From: UBA2357 sp041916775
GTDB taxonomy: Bacteria > Pseudomonadota > Gammaproteobacteria > Burkholderiales > Rhodocyclaceae
Assembly (NCBI GenBank): GCA_041916775.1
Contig: JAYRYZ010000015.1
Location: 1-64,000 of the forward strand
Length of the DNA stretch: 64,000 nt
Direction: 5' to 3'
Part shown: positions 1-8,410 of the stretch, piece by piece
How positions within the stretch are numbered: position 1 is the stretch's first letter
Layout of the letters: every line of letters starts with the position of its first letter
Notes under the pieces: model-generated
Databases searched by the model: none
What the model was told of the DNA's origin: nothing
The model's input: only the letters and a program-made list of their open reading frames with translations
Made by a program: the position numbers and the translations under genes

Positions 1-121
1 CGCTTCACGCTTCCTCCCCACACTCGGTCACCCTCATGCAGTTGCGCTTCGCTTCATTCGCCGTGGTCAGCTTGTGGGAGGACTTTCACCTCCAAGATCG
101 CGCCCATGCTGGGCGCACAGC

Positions 122-148
122 AAAAAAGCCAACCCCGAAGGATTGGCT
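122..148 (-). terminator. Rho-independent terminator after tRNA-Pro
   Basis: On the minus strand a 9-bp stem (AGCCAATCC / GGGTTGGCT, one G-U pair) closed by a TTCG tetraloop is followed by six T. It lies 16 nt beyond the CCA end of tRNA-Pro, so it should end that transcript. Nothing else is recognised in bases 1-121. Confidence 0.85.
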
Positions 149-163
149 AGATGCTTGGTTCTT

Positions 164-241
<78 letters not shown>

Positions 242-252
242 CACAGACGAGC

Positions 253-261
253 ATTATAGCA
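253..261 (-). promoter_or_regulatory. Extended -10 promoter of tRNA-Pro
   Basis: A perfect TATAAT preceded by TGC forms an extended -10 element, with its 3' edge 12 bases upstream of the mature tRNA 5' end. The -35 region is weak, as is usual for extended -10 promoters. Confidence 0.7.
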
Positions 262-325
262 TCGGTTTCAAGGATTGCCAGTCGAATGTGTGTCTCGAAT
301 CAATGCAGTTTTCGCCTGCACGACT

Positions 326-706
326 TCAGCGCTTCAGAATGGCAAGTGTCGCGACGATCTCTGCACGGATAGTCGAAATCTGCGCACGCAACTCGGCGGA
401 CTCTTGCGCGTCCTCCTCCTGATGGATGGCCGCCTCTCCAAGACGGTTGCGCGCACCGGAGATCGTGAAGCCTTCCTCGTAAAGCAAGCCGCGGATGCGC
501 CGGATCAGCAGCACCTCGTGGTGCTGGTAGTAGCGCCGGTTGCCACGCCGCTTGACCGGCTTCAGCTGGGTGAACTCCTGTTCCCAGTAGCGCAGGACGT
601 GCGGCTTGACGCCGCACAGTTCGCTCACCTCGCCAATCGTGAAGTAACGCTTGGCGGGGATGGGCGGCAACTGATCCGACGGAATCTCAGGGCTGCTTGC
701 TTGCAT
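326..706 (-). CDS. MerR-family transcriptional regulator linked to ihfA
   Basis: The product is a 126-residue DNA-binding protein. Residues about 20-60 hold the MerR winged helix-turn-helix (FTIGEVSELCGVKPHVLRYW), followed by a short helical dimerisation tail. There is no cysteine-rich effector loop, so a metal or redox ligand is not indicated. The start overlaps the end of ihfA by 20 nt, which implies translational coupling. This small MerR-like protein sits next to ihfA in many beta- and gammaproteobacteria. Its target genes are not evident. Confidence 0.88.
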   Translation of the reverse strand: MQASSPEIPSDQLPPIPAKRYFTIGEVSELCGVKPHVLRYWEQEFTQLKPVKRRGNRRYYQHHEVLLIRRIRGLLYEEGFTISGARNRLGEAAIHQEEDAQESAELRAQISTIRAEIVATLAILKR

Positions 707-1007
707 CGCTTAGCTGCTCCACGGCGGCTTTCAGCTTTTGACTGGCATGGAAGGTGACGACCCGGCGGGCCGAAATCGGGATCTCTTCGCCGGTCTTCGG
801 ATTGCGACCGGGCCGCTGCGGCTTGTCGCGCAACTGAAAATTGCCGAAACCCGACAGCTTCACGGAATCACCACTCTCGAGCGCGAGCCGGATCTCCTCG
901 AAGAAGCCCTCGACCATATCTTTGGCTTCCCGCTTGTTGAGGCCGACGCGCTCGAACAGCATGTCGGCCAGTTCAGCTTTGGTAAGTGTCATGCTCATTT
1001 GAATCAT
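687..1007 (-). CDS. ihfA: Integration host factor subunit alpha
   Basis: The product is a 106-residue HU/IHF-family DNA-bending protein. The family signature around GFGNFQLRDKPQRPGRNPKTG forms the DNA-intercalating arm, followed by ISARRVVTFHAS. It should pair with the IhfB encoded at 19,808-20,092. The first ATG overlaps the pheT stop codon in an ATGA arrangement. Internal ATGs at codons 4 and 6 (MTLTKAEL) are closer to the usual family start, so up to five residues at the N-terminus are uncertain. It is part of the thrS-to-merR run. Confidence 0.95.
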   Translation of the reverse strand: MIQMSMTLTKAELADMLFERVGLNKREAKDMVEGFFEEIRLALESGDSVKLSGFGNFQLRDKPQRPGRNPKTGEEIPISARRVVTFHASQKLKAAVEQLSDASKQP

Positions 1008-3382
1008 CCGCGCAAACGCGCGCCAATGTGCTTTTCGGCGTGGGAAACAATCGCGGCGACAGCGGCATCCACTTCCGCATCTTCAAGCGTGCGTTGAGTA
1101 TCTTGCATCAACACCCTGAACGCAAGGCTCTTCTTGTCCGGATCGATGCCCTTGCCATGGTACACGTCGAAGAGCTCGATCGAACGTACCAGCGGGCTCG
1201 CGTCCTCACGCAGCACGGCCTGCACCCTCGAGGCGGGGAGGCTGGCGTCCACGATCAGGGCGAGGTCGCGCGACACCACTGGGAAGCGCGAAAGCTCGCG
1301 ATACAGTGGCACCACCCTGGCGATTGCCACGTCGAGCTCGATCTCGAACACCACCGGTGCGGTACCGAGTTCGTAGCGTTGCACCCACACCGGATGCAGT
1401 TCGCCGATGATGCCGATGTGGCGACCACCGAGACTGACTGACGCAGCGCGCCCGGGATGCAGGGCCGGATGCGATACCACCGCGAAAGCCAGTTCGCCGT
1501 GTGGGAACAGGGACTCGAGATCGCCCTTCACATCGTAGAAATCCACGCTGCGCGAGGGCGCCCCCCACTGCTCCGGCAGTGCCGGGCCGCTCGCGAGAGC
1601 GGCAAAACGCAGGGGCTGGTGGTATCCGGACACCGGCTCCCCATCGGCCTTGCGCTCGAAACAGCGCCCCGACTCGAACACGCGCACACGCGCCTGCTGG
1701 CGCTTGCGGTTCGCGACCATCGTCGCGACGAGGCCCGGGATGAGGCTGCTGCGCATCACGCTCATCTGGCTCGCGATGGGATTCGCGAGGCGGATGGGAT
1801 CGGCGTTCGCGCAGAAGTCTCGCTCCCAGGCTTCGTCGATGAAGGCGTAGTTGATCACCTCCTGGTAGTCACGCCCGACCATCGCATGGCGCAGCGTCCA
1901 GATCGGGCGCTGTGCCTCGGGCCTCGGCAGCATCGCCATCGTGCCCATCGGCGGCACACTCGGAATGTTGTCGTAGCCATGCAGGCGGGCGACCTCCTCG
2001 ACGAGATCCTCCTCGATCTGGATGTCGAAGCGGTGCGAGGGCGGCGTGACACGCAGTCCGTCCCCGGTGGTGGCGACCGTCAGCCCGGCACGCTCGAGCA
2101 ACGCGACAATGGACGCATCTCCAATGTCGATGCCGATCAGACGCCGCACACGGTCGGTGCGAAGCGAAACCGGCTCACGCGCAGGGAGATGACCCTGCGC
2201 CAGCGCCTCGACGACCGGCCCCGCCTCCCCACCGCAGATATCCAGGATCAGCTGCGTCGCACGCTCAATCGCACGGTGCGCAAGCGCGAAATCCACGCCG
2301 CGCTCGAAACGGTGAGACGCGTCGGAGGTGAACCCATACGCGCGCGCGCGCCCGGCGATCGCATCGGGCGCGAAGAACGCGCTCTCCAGGAACACCTCGG
2401 TGGAGTCCAGCGTCACGCCGGTATCCTCGCCACCCATGATGCCCGCGAGCGCGAGGGCACGCGCCTCATCGGCGATCAGCAGGGTATCCGCCGCAGGCGT
2501 CACCGTCTGCTCGTTGAGGAGCAGCAGGGATTCGCCCGCTGCCGGGAAGCGCACGTGGATCGCGCCGGCGAGCTTGCTGTCGTCGAACACGTGCAAGGGC
2601 TGACCGAGCTCGAGCATGACGTAGTTGGTGACATCCACCAGCGCGCTGATCGAGCGGATACCGCTGCGCAGCAGGCGCTGCTGCATCCAATCGGGGCTCG
2701 CTGCACGCGCATTCACGCCGCGCAGGATGCGGCCGCAATAGCGCGGGCAGGCCGCGGGCGCATCGAGCACGATCTCGCGGCGGTCGGGGATGGTGGCCGG
2801 CACCGCTTCGATCACGGGCGCGACGAAGGGCACACCGGTGATCGCCGCCACTTCGCGCGCGACACCGGTGAGACTCAGGCAGTCGGCGCGGTTGGGGGTG
2901 AGCTTGATCGTGAACAGCGTGTCGTCGAGGGTGAGCAGGTCGCGCACATCGCGACCGATCTCGGCGGACTCGGGCAAGGCCATGAGGCCGCTGTGATCTT
3001 CAGAGAGACCCAGTTCGCGGGCCGAGCACAGCATGCCGAAGGATTCGACCCCGCGCAGCTTTGCCGCCTTGATCTCGATACCCGGCAGGCTCGCACCCAC
3101 GCGGGCGAGCGGCACTTTCATGCCGGCTGCGGCATTCGGTGCGCCGCAGACGATCTGCAGCAACTCGCCCTGCCCGGCATCGACCTTGCACACCTTGAGC
3201 TTGTCGGCGCCGGGGTGGCGCTCCGCCTCGACGATGCGCGCGACGACCACGCCTGCGAAGGGAGGCGCAGCGGGTCGCGCCTCCTCGATCTCCAGCCCGG
3301 CCATGGTCAGCGCATGCCCGAGCGCCTCGCTGTCGAGTTGCGGATCGATCAGCGTCCGCAACCAGTTTTCCGAGAATTGCAT
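1004..3382 (-). CDS. pheT: Phenylalanyl-tRNA synthetase beta subunit
   Basis: The product is a full-length PheT of 792 residues, the larger half of the alpha2-beta2 cytoplasmic enzyme that charges tRNA-Phe. The N-terminal EMAP/tRNA-binding domain is seen at about 40-150, the B3/B4 editing module in the middle (LTPNRADCLS, HRFERGVD), and the C-terminal ferredoxin-like anticodon-binding domain at about 695-790 (SRFPVVSRDLAL). It begins 7 nt after pheS ends, so the two are co-translated. The long reading frames on the opposite strand here are GC-driven shadows. Confidence 0.97.
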   Translation of the reverse strand: MQFSENWLRTLIDPQLDSEALGHALTMAGLEIEEARPAAPPFAGVVVARIVEAERHPGADKLKVCKVDAGQGELLQIVCGAPNAAAGMKVPLARVGASLPGIEIKAAKLRGVESFGMLCSARELGLSEDHSGLMALPESAEIGRDVRDLLTLDDTLFTIKLTPNRADCLSLTGVAREVAAITGVPFVAPVIEAVPATIPDRREIVLDAPAACPRYCGRILRGVNARAASPDWMQQRLLRSGIRSISALVDVTNYVMLELGQPLHVFDDSKLAGAIHVRFPAAGESLLLLNEQTVTPAADTLLIADEARALALAGIMGGEDTGVTLDSTEVFLESAFFAPDAIAGRARAYGFTSDASHRFERGVDFALAHRAIERATQLILDICGGEAGPVVEALAQGHLPAREPVSLRTDRVRRLIGIDIGDASIVALLERAGLTVATTGDGLRVTPPSHRFDIQIEEDLVEEVARLHGYDNIPSVPPMGTMAMLPRPEAQRPIWTLRHAMVGRDYQEVINYAFIDEAWERDFCANADPIRLANPIASQMSVMRSSLIPGLVATMVANRKRQQARVRVFESGRCFERKADGEPVSGYHQPLRFAALASGPALPEQWGAPSRSVDFYDVKGDLESLFPHGELAFAVVSHPALHPGRAASVSLGGRHIGIIGELHPVWVQRYELGTAPVVFEIELDVAIARVVPLYRELSRFPVVSRDLALIVDASLPASRVQAVLREDASPLVRSIELFDVYHGKGIDPDKKSLAFRVLMQDTQRTLEDAEVDAAVAAIVSHAEKHIGARLRG

Positions 3383-3389
3383 GATTCGA

Positions 3390-4421
3390 TTACCTGAATT
3401 GACTCAAGAAACGCAGATCGCCATCGAAGAACAGGCGCAGGTCGTTGATGCCGTAACGCAGCATCGTCAGGCGGTCCAGCCCCATGCCGAAGGCGAAGCC
3501 GCTGTAGCGCTCGGGGTCGATGCCGCCGAAGCGCAGCACATTGGGATGCATCAGGCCGCAACCGGCGATCTCCAGCCAGCGTCCTTCCAGCGCACCACTC
3601 ATGAAGGCGACGTCGATCTCGGCGCTCGGCTCGGTGAATGGGAAGAACGACGGGCGGAAGCGCACCTGCAGATCGTCGGACTCGAAGAACTTGCGCAGGA
3701 AATCGGCGATCACGCCCTTCAGATCGGCAAAGCTTACCTTCTCGCCGATCCAGAGCCCTTCCACCTGATGGAACATCGGTGAATGGGTCGCATCCGAATC
3801 CACGCGATAAACACGCCCGGGAGCGATCACGCGCAGGTCCGGCATCGTCGCCGCGCCGGCGTGTTGCTCACTGTGCGCAAGCATCGCGCGCACCTGCACC
3901 GGGCTGGTGTGGGTGCGCAACAGCACATCATTGCGGCCCTCGATGTAGAAGGTGTCGTGCATCGAGCGCGCGGGGTGATTCTCGGGCGTGTTGAGCGCGG
4001 TGAAGTTGTGCCAGTCGGTCTCGATCTCCGGACCGTCCGCGACCACGAAGCCGATGGAACGGAACAGCGCCTCGAGCCGCTCCAGCGTGCGATGCACCGG
4101 ATGCAGGCCACCGCTCGCGACACCGCGGCCGGGCAGACTCACGTCGAGCGCCTCGGCGGCGAGTTGAGCGAGCAGATGCGCCTCGCGCAATGCCTCGCGC
4201 CGTGCCTCAAGCGCGTTCTCGATGGCCGTCTTGGCGCGGTTGATGTCCGCACCCACCGCCTTGCGCTCTTCGGCAGGCAGCTTGCCCAAGGCCTTCAGGC
4301 GCTCGGTGATGGAGCCGGATTTACCCAGGAAGCGTGCCTTGGCCTGCTCGAGTTGGGCGCCGTCGGCCGACTCCGCGAAGGCCGCGATGGCGGCTTGAAC
4401 CAGTTGATCGAGGTTTTCCAT
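3390..4421 (-). CDS. pheS: Phenylalanyl-tRNA synthetase alpha subunit
   Basis: The product is 343 residues and carries the class II catalytic core. An N-terminal coiled-coil tRNA-binding arm (about 1-85) precedes motif 2 (RVYRVDSDATHSPMFHQVEG) and motif 3 (GFAFGMGLDRLTMLRYGI). It forms the catalytic half of PheRS with PheT. A strong hairpin followed by a T-tract lies between rplT and this gene, so part of its transcription may be set by readthrough from the ribosomal-protein genes. Confidence 0.97.
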   Translation of the reverse strand: MENLDQLVQAAIAAFAESADGAQLEQAKARFLGKSGSITERLKALGKLPAEERKAVGADINRAKTAIENALEARREALREAHLLAQLAAEALDVSLPGRGVASGGLHPVHRTLERLEALFRSIGFVVADGPEIETDWHNFTALNTPENHPARSMHDTFYIEGRNDVLLRTHTSPVQVRAMLAHSEQHAGAATMPDLRVIAPGRVYRVDSDATHSPMFHQVEGLWIGEKVSFADLKGVIADFLRKFFESDDLQVRFRPSFFPFTEPSAEIDVAFMSGALEGRWLEIAGCGLMHPNVLRFGGIDPERYSGFAFGMGLDRLTMLRYGINDLRLFFDGDLRFLSQFR

Positions 4422-4443
4422 GTCAATGCCGTGGATGATTCAG

Positions 4444-4474
4444 AAAAAAAAGGGAGGCCACGCCTCCCTTTTTT
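4444..4474 (-). terminator. Intrinsic terminator or attenuator between rplT and pheS
   Basis: A 7-bp GC stem (GGGAGGC/GCCTCCC) is flanked by A and T runs on both sides, so it could act on either strand. It sits in the 66-nt gap between the rplT stop and the pheS start. No ATG-initiated leader peptide fits in the gap, so pheM-type attenuation is not visible. Partial termination is the simplest reading. Confidence 0.75.
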
Positions 4475-4487
4475 GAGCCACCGAGGA

Positions 4488-4847
4488 TCAGGCAGCCAGT
4501 CTGGCGCGGGCTTGGTCGGCGAGCGCCGCAAAGGCGGGCTTGTCGAACACGGCCAGGTCGGCCAGGACCTTGCGGTCGACTTCGATCGCAGCCTTCTTCA
4601 GGCCGTTCATGAAGGTGCTGTAGGTCAGGCCGAGCTCGCGCGAGGCCGCATTGATACGCGCAATCCACAGCGCGCGGAATTGGCGCTTGCGCTGACGACG
4701 GTCACGGTAGGCGTACTGGCCTGCCTTCATCACCGCCTGCTTGGCGATGCGGTATACGTTCTTGCGACGGCCGCGGTAACCCTTGGCTTGGTCGAGGACT
4801 TTCTTGTGGCGCGCGCGCGCCGTTACACCACGTTTAACTCGGGGCAT
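4488..4847 (-). CDS. rplT: 50S ribosomal protein L20
   Basis: The product is 119 residues, very basic, and the normal length for L20. The sequence MPRVKRGVTARARHKKVLD at the N-terminus and RALWIARINAASRELGLTYS in the globular half are diagnostic. L20 binds 23S rRNA early in large-subunit assembly. In E. coli it also represses its own operon through the mRNA leader of rpmI. It follows rpmI by 12 nt. Confidence 0.98.
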   Translation of the reverse strand: MPRVKRGVTARARHKKVLDQAKGYRGRRKNVYRIAKQAVMKAGQYAYRDRRQRKRQFRALWIARINAASRELGLTYSTFMNGLKKAAIEVDRKVLADLAVFDKPAFAALADQARARLAA

Positions 4848-4859
4848 TGCGTTCTCCTA

Positions 4860-5057
4860 TCAAGCGTAAGGCAGCATGGCGCGGATCAGCTTCTCGTCCG
4901 AGGCATGAACTTCCGTCATGCCACGCAGCTGGCGCTTGCTCTTGGTGGTTTTCTTGGTAAGGATGTGGCGCTTGAACGCCTGCGAACGCTTGATGCCGCC
5001 GCTCGAGCGGACCTTGAACCGCTTCGCGGCTCCGCTCTTGGTTTTCATCTTGGGCAT
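4860..5057 (-). CDS. rpmI: 50S ribosomal protein L35
   Basis: The product is 65 residues and basic, with the L35 signature MPKMKTKSGAAKRFKVRSSG and AFKRHILTKKTTKSKRQLRG. It is the usual upstream partner of rplT. A 168-nt leader containing a stable stem-loop separates it from infC. Confidence 0.98.
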   Translation of the reverse strand: MPKMKTKSGAAKRFKVRSSGGIKRSQAFKRHILTKKTTKSKRQLRGMTEVHASDEKLIRAMLPYA

Positions 5058-5132
5058 TGCTAACTCCTGATTTATGGATGACGCCAGGTAGCGCCAACTA
5101 CGACGCTTTCGAAACCCGGCTTCACTTGTTTT

Positions 5133-5150
5133 CGACCGGCTAACCGGTCG
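5133..5150 (-). promoter_or_regulatory. Stem-loop in the rpmI-rplT leader
   Basis: A perfect 7-bp stem CGACCGG/CCGGTCG closed by a TTAG loop lies in the infC-rpmI spacer. No T-tract follows, so it is not a terminator. Its position matches where E. coli L20 binds to repress rpmI-rplT. Regulation by L20 here is inferred from position only. Confidence 0.45.
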
Positions 5151-5225
5151 TCATTCGCCCCAAGGCACCAGGTCCGGGGGCAGAACGCCTTGCAGCTCAG
5201 CAGAAAATGGCTCGGATCTTTCCGC

Positions 5226-5744
5226 TCAGCTCTTTCGCGGCGCGATGACCATGATCATCTGCCGCCCTTCCATCTTGGGCATCTGCTCGACCACTGCGAT
5301 CTCGTCGAGATCAAGCTTGATCCTTTCGAGTTGACGCATGCCGATTTCCTGGTGGGCCATCTCGCGCCCACGGAAGCGCAGTGTTACCTTGGCCTTGTCG
5401 CCTTCACCCAGGAAGCGCTTGAGATTGCGAAGCTTGATCTGGTAGTCGTTCTCGTCCGTACCCGGACGCAGCTTGACTTCCTTCACCTGCACCTGCTTTT
5501 GCTTGAGCTTCGCTTCGTGCGCCCGCTTCTGTTCCTGATACTTGAACTTGCCGAAGTCCATGATCTTGCAGACCGGCGGTGTGGCCATCGGCGCGATCTC
5601 GACCAGATCGAGTTCGGCTTCTTCGGCCATGTTCAAGGCTGCATTCAGCGAGACGATGCCGAGTTGCTCTCCGTCATCTCCCACCAGGCGAACTTCGGGC
5701 GCGGTGATTTCCTCATTGACGCGCTGCTTCTTATCCTGAGCGAT
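5226..5744 (-). CDS. infC: Translation initiation factor IF-3, AUC start codon
   Basis: IF-3 binds the 30S subunit and rejects wrong start codons and initiator mismatches. The first in-frame ATG lies inside the conserved N-domain (before GDDGEQLGIVSL), which would delete the normal N-terminus. Reading upstream in frame gives AQDKKQRVNEEITAPEVRLV, the expected IF-3 start, beginning at an ATC codon at 5,744-5,742. A GGAG Shine-Dalgarno lies 9 nt before it. The product is 172 residues, the family length. IF-3 discriminates against AUU/AUC starts, so this is the classic autoregulatory arrangement. It starts 20 nt after the thrS stop. Confidence 0.95.
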   Translation of the reverse strand: MAQDKKQRVNEEITAPEVRLVGDDGEQLGIVSLNAALNMAEEAELDLVEIAPMATPPVCKIMDFGKFKYQEQKRAHEAKLKQKQVQVKEVKLRPGTDENDYQIKLRNLKRFLGEGDKAKVTLRFRGREMAHQEIGMRQLERIKLDLDEIAVVEQMPKMEGRQMIMVIAPRKS

Positions 5745-5764
5745 GGTTCAATTCTCCAAAAAAA

Positions 5765-7687
5765 TCAATGACTAACCGAGTCGGCTTTCGCTTCGAGTTC
5801 GCGATGCCAACGCTCGATCAACGTTTCAAGGGACATTTGGCCAAGATCCTGGCCGCCCCGCGCACGCACTGTGACGAGTCCGCCGGCCTTTTCCTTGTCG
5901 CCGACGACGAGCTGATACGGCAGCTTCTGTACGCTGTGCTCGCGGATTTTATAGTTAATCTTTTCATTTCGCAAATCGGCTTCGACCCGGAAACCCGCCA
6001 ATTTCAAGCGCTTCGCGACTTCGGTCGCATACTCGGCCTGCCCCTCCGAGATATTCAGCACCACGCCCTGAACCGGCGCAAGCCACAGCGGCAAGGCGCC
6101 TGCGTGGTGCTCGATGAGGATGCCGATGAAGCGCTCGAGCGAACCGAGGATCGCACGATGCAACATCACAGGGAACTTCTTGGTGTTGTCCTCTGCAACG
6201 TACTCGGCACCGAGGCGCACCGGCAGGTTGAAGTCGAGTTGCAGCGTGCCGCACTGCCACACACGCCCCAAGCAGTCCTTGAGCGAGAATTCGATCTTCG
6301 GGCCGTAGAAGGCGCCCTCGCCCGGCTGCAGGTCGTAGGCAAGCCCCTGCGCATCGAGCGCCGCCGCCAGCGCGGCTTCGGCCGCATCCCACTGCTCGTC
6401 GGTCCCGACGCGCTTGTCGGGACGGGTGGACAGCTTGACCTGCACATCGGTGAAGCCGAAGTCGCGATACACCTGCTGCAGCAGGCGGATGAACTCGGCG
6501 GATTCGGATTGCACCTGGTCATCGGCACAGAAGATGTGCGCATCGTCCTGAACGAAGTTGCGCACCCGCATGATGCCGTGCAGCGAACCCGATGGCTCGT
6601 TGCGGTGGCAGGAGCCGAACTCGGCCATGCGCAGCGGCAAGTCCCGGTAGCTCTTCAGCCCCTGGTTGAAGATCTGGATGTGGCACGGGCAGTTCATCGG
6701 CTTCACCGCGTAGTCGCGCTTCTCCGACTGGGTGGTGAACATCAGGTCGGAGTACATGCCCCAATGGCCCGACTTCTCCCACAGCGAGCGATCGACGATC
6801 TGCGGTGTCTTCACTTCCTGGTAGCCGTGCGCGTTGATCGTGCGGCGCATGTATTGCTCCACCTGCTGCCACAACGTCCAGCCCTTGGCGTGCCAGAACA
6901 CCATGCCGGGAGCCTCTTCCTGGATATGGAAGAGATCGAGCTGACGCCCGAGCTTGCGATGATCGCGCTTCTCGGCTTCCTCGAGCATGTGCAGATAGGC
7001 CTCGAGATCCTCCTTCTTGGCCCAGGCGGTACCGTACACCCGCTGCAACATCTCGTTCTTCGAGTCGCCGCGCCAGTAGGCGCCCGCAAGCTTGGTGAGC
7101 TTGAAGACCTTGAGCTTGCCGGTGCTCGGGACGTGCGGGCCTCGGCAAAGGTCGATGAAGTCGCCCTGGCGGTACAGCGAGACGTCCTCGGCCGCCGGGA
7201 TCGAGGCGATGATCTCGGCCTTGTAGTGTTCGCCGATGCCCTCGAAAAAGGCCACCGCCTTGTCGCGCGGCCACACCTCGCGGGCGACGGGAATCTCGCG
7301 CCTGGCGATCTCGGCCATGCGCTTCTCGATCGCCTCCAGGTCTTCCGGCGTGAAGGCGCGCTTGTAGGAGAAGTCGTAATAGAAGCCGTTCTCGATCACC
7401 GGGCCGATCGTCACCTGTGCATCCGGAAACAGCTCCTTCACCGCATGAGCGAGCAGATGCGCGCTGGAGTGACGGATGATCTCCAGCCCGTCCGCGCTCT
7501 TGTCGGTGACGATCGCAAGGGCTGCGTCGTGCTCGATACGATGCGACAGATCGACCATGCGACCATCGACCTGGCCCGCCAGCGCGGCCTTAGCAAGCCC
7601 GGCGCCGATCGAGGCCGCCACATCCGCAACGGTCACGGGCTCGTCGAAGCTGCGGACGGAACCATCCGGGAGGGTGATATTTGGCAT
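5765..7687 (-). CDS. thrS: Threonyl-tRNA synthetase
   Basis: The product is 640 residues from the ATG giving MPNITLPDGSVRSFD, which is preceded by AGAGGT. The order is TGS domain (about 1-62), the editing domain with HSSAHLLAHA and the later cysteine/histidine motif (DLCRGPHVPSTGKLK), the class II core (MNCPCHIQIF, RNEPSGSLHGIMRVRNF), and an anticodon-binding domain at the C-terminus. An in-frame upstream extension of 27 residues runs through a terminator hairpin and is rejected as coding. It heads the translation operon. Confidence 0.97.
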   Translation of the reverse strand: MPNITLPDGSVRSFDEPVTVADVAASIGAGLAKAALAGQVDGRMVDLSHRIEHDAALAIVTDKSADGLEIIRHSSAHLLAHAVKELFPDAQVTIGPVIENGFYYDFSYKRAFTPEDLEAIEKRMAEIARREIPVAREVWPRDKAVAFFEGIGEHYKAEIIASIPAAEDVSLYRQGDFIDLCRGPHVPSTGKLKVFKLTKLAGAYWRGDSKNEMLQRVYGTAWAKKEDLEAYLHMLEEAEKRDHRKLGRQLDLFHIQEEAPGMVFWHAKGWTLWQQVEQYMRRTINAHGYQEVKTPQIVDRSLWEKSGHWGMYSDLMFTTQSEKRDYAVKPMNCPCHIQIFNQGLKSYRDLPLRMAEFGSCHRNEPSGSLHGIMRVRNFVQDDAHIFCADDQVQSESAEFIRLLQQVYRDFGFTDVQVKLSTRPDKRVGTDEQWDAAEAALAAALDAQGLAYDLQPGEGAFYGPKIEFSLKDCLGRVWQCGTLQLDFNLPVRLGAEYVAEDNTKKFPVMLHRAILGSLERFIGILIEHHAGALPLWLAPVQGVVLNISEGQAEYATEVAKRLKLAGFRVEADLRNEKINYKIREHSVQKLPYQLVVGDKEKAGGLVTVRARGGQDLGQMSLETLIERWHRELEAKADSVSH

Positions 7688-7730
7688 TGCTTGCGACCTC
7701 TGACTGGAGTTTCTGCAAATGACAGACGAA

Positions 7731-7758
7731 AAAAAAGTGCGGACGAGCCGCACTTTTT
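7731..7758 (-). terminator. Terminator between tRNA-Val and thrS
   Basis: The stem GTGCGG/CCGCAC is extended by A5/T5 pairs, with T-tracts on either side. It lies between tRNA-Val and the thrS start codon on the minus strand. It should end the tRNA-Val transcript and may also act as a thrS leader attenuator. Confidence 0.75.
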
Positions 7759-7841
7759 CCTGGAGCACTACTGCGGAGCCCGATGATTCAGTTTCTGGCT
7801 TCGCGGGTAGTTCGGATCGACATTTTCCGGCTCCTGAATAC

Positions 7842-7918
7842 TGGTAGGCGCGATTGGATTCGAACCAACGACCCCCACCATGTCAAGGTGGTGCTCTAAC
7901 CAACTGAGCTACGCGCCT
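7842..7918 (-). tRNA. tRNA-Val (anticodon GAC)
   Basis: The minus strand reads as a complete cloverleaf: acceptor AGGCGCG/CGCGCCT, D-arm GCTCAGTTGGTTAGAGC, anticodon stem CCACC/GGTGG with loop TTGACAT (anticodon GAC), a T-loop TTCGAAT and an encoded ACCA end. It decodes GUC and GUU valine codons. Confidence 0.96.
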
Positions 7919-7932
7919 GCTAAGAGCCGAGA

Positions 7933-7960
7933 ATTATACAGAGGCAAAGCGCGCTGTCAA
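7933..7960 (-). promoter_or_regulatory. Consensus sigma70 promoter of tRNA-Val
   Basis: Both hexamers are perfect, TTGACA and TATAAT, separated by 16 nt. The -10 lies 15 nt before the tRNA 5' end. This is the clearest promoter in the window. Confidence 0.9.
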
Positions 7961-8024
7961 ACAATTTTCGGACGAACTCCGAAGATCGTTGTGCACTGCA
8001 TGCAGGACCGCGTGCGCACGCCAC

Positions 8025-8402
8025 TCAGTTGCCCGCATGGCGCTCCAGCAGCCGCGCAGAGAATTGCTGCACCGCAACTGGAATCGTCGCAATCGGCCCC
8101 GAACTCGTGCGCACGGCGCGCAGCAGTTGTGCCACAACGGGTTCGAGCGGCAGGCTCGTTCCGAAGTAGCACACCTGCTCGGCACGGATGATCAACAGCG
8201 TCGGGAAGTCCTCGACATCGACGTCGCCGAGCAGTTCGGCCTCATCCTCGATGTCGCACCAGAGCATCCTGCAGTCCTCGCGTCCGGCAACATGACGCTC
8301 GAGCATGGGTCGAAACTCGCGACAGGTACCGCACCACTCGGCGCACAGCGCGACGATCATCAGCGACTCGCTGCCCTGCAAGGGCGCTTCCTCTGACGTC
8401 AT
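8025..8402 (-). CDS. Thioredoxin-fold protein with a WCGTC active site
   Basis: The product is a 125-residue thioredoxin-like protein. The redox motif CAEWCGTC sits in the usual place after the first beta strand, and DFPTLLI supplies the cis-proline region. No signal peptide is visible, so a cytoplasmic disulfide reductase role is likely. An alternative ATG at 8,420 would add six residues and overlap corA. The gene follows corA by 8 nt or overlaps it, so the two are probably co-transcribed. Its partner is unknown. Confidence 0.85.
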   Translation of the reverse strand: MTSEEAPLQGSESLMIVALCAEWCGTCREFRPMLERHVAGREDCRMLWCDIEDEAELLGDVDVEDFPTLLIIRAEQVCYFGTSLPLEPVVAQLLRAVRTSSGPIATIPVAVQQFSARLLERHAGN

Positions 8403-8410
8403 GTCGGTTC

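Noticed and set aside
4422..4487. A pheM-like leader peptide ahead of pheS
   Set aside because: There is no ATG in the gap; the Phe-Phe pair seen in one frame belongs to longer shadow frames that begin inside rplT.
7688..7768. A 27-residue N-terminal extension of ThrS
   Set aside because: It runs through a terminator hairpin, has no family similarity, and the ATG at 7,687 has a proper ribosome-binding site.
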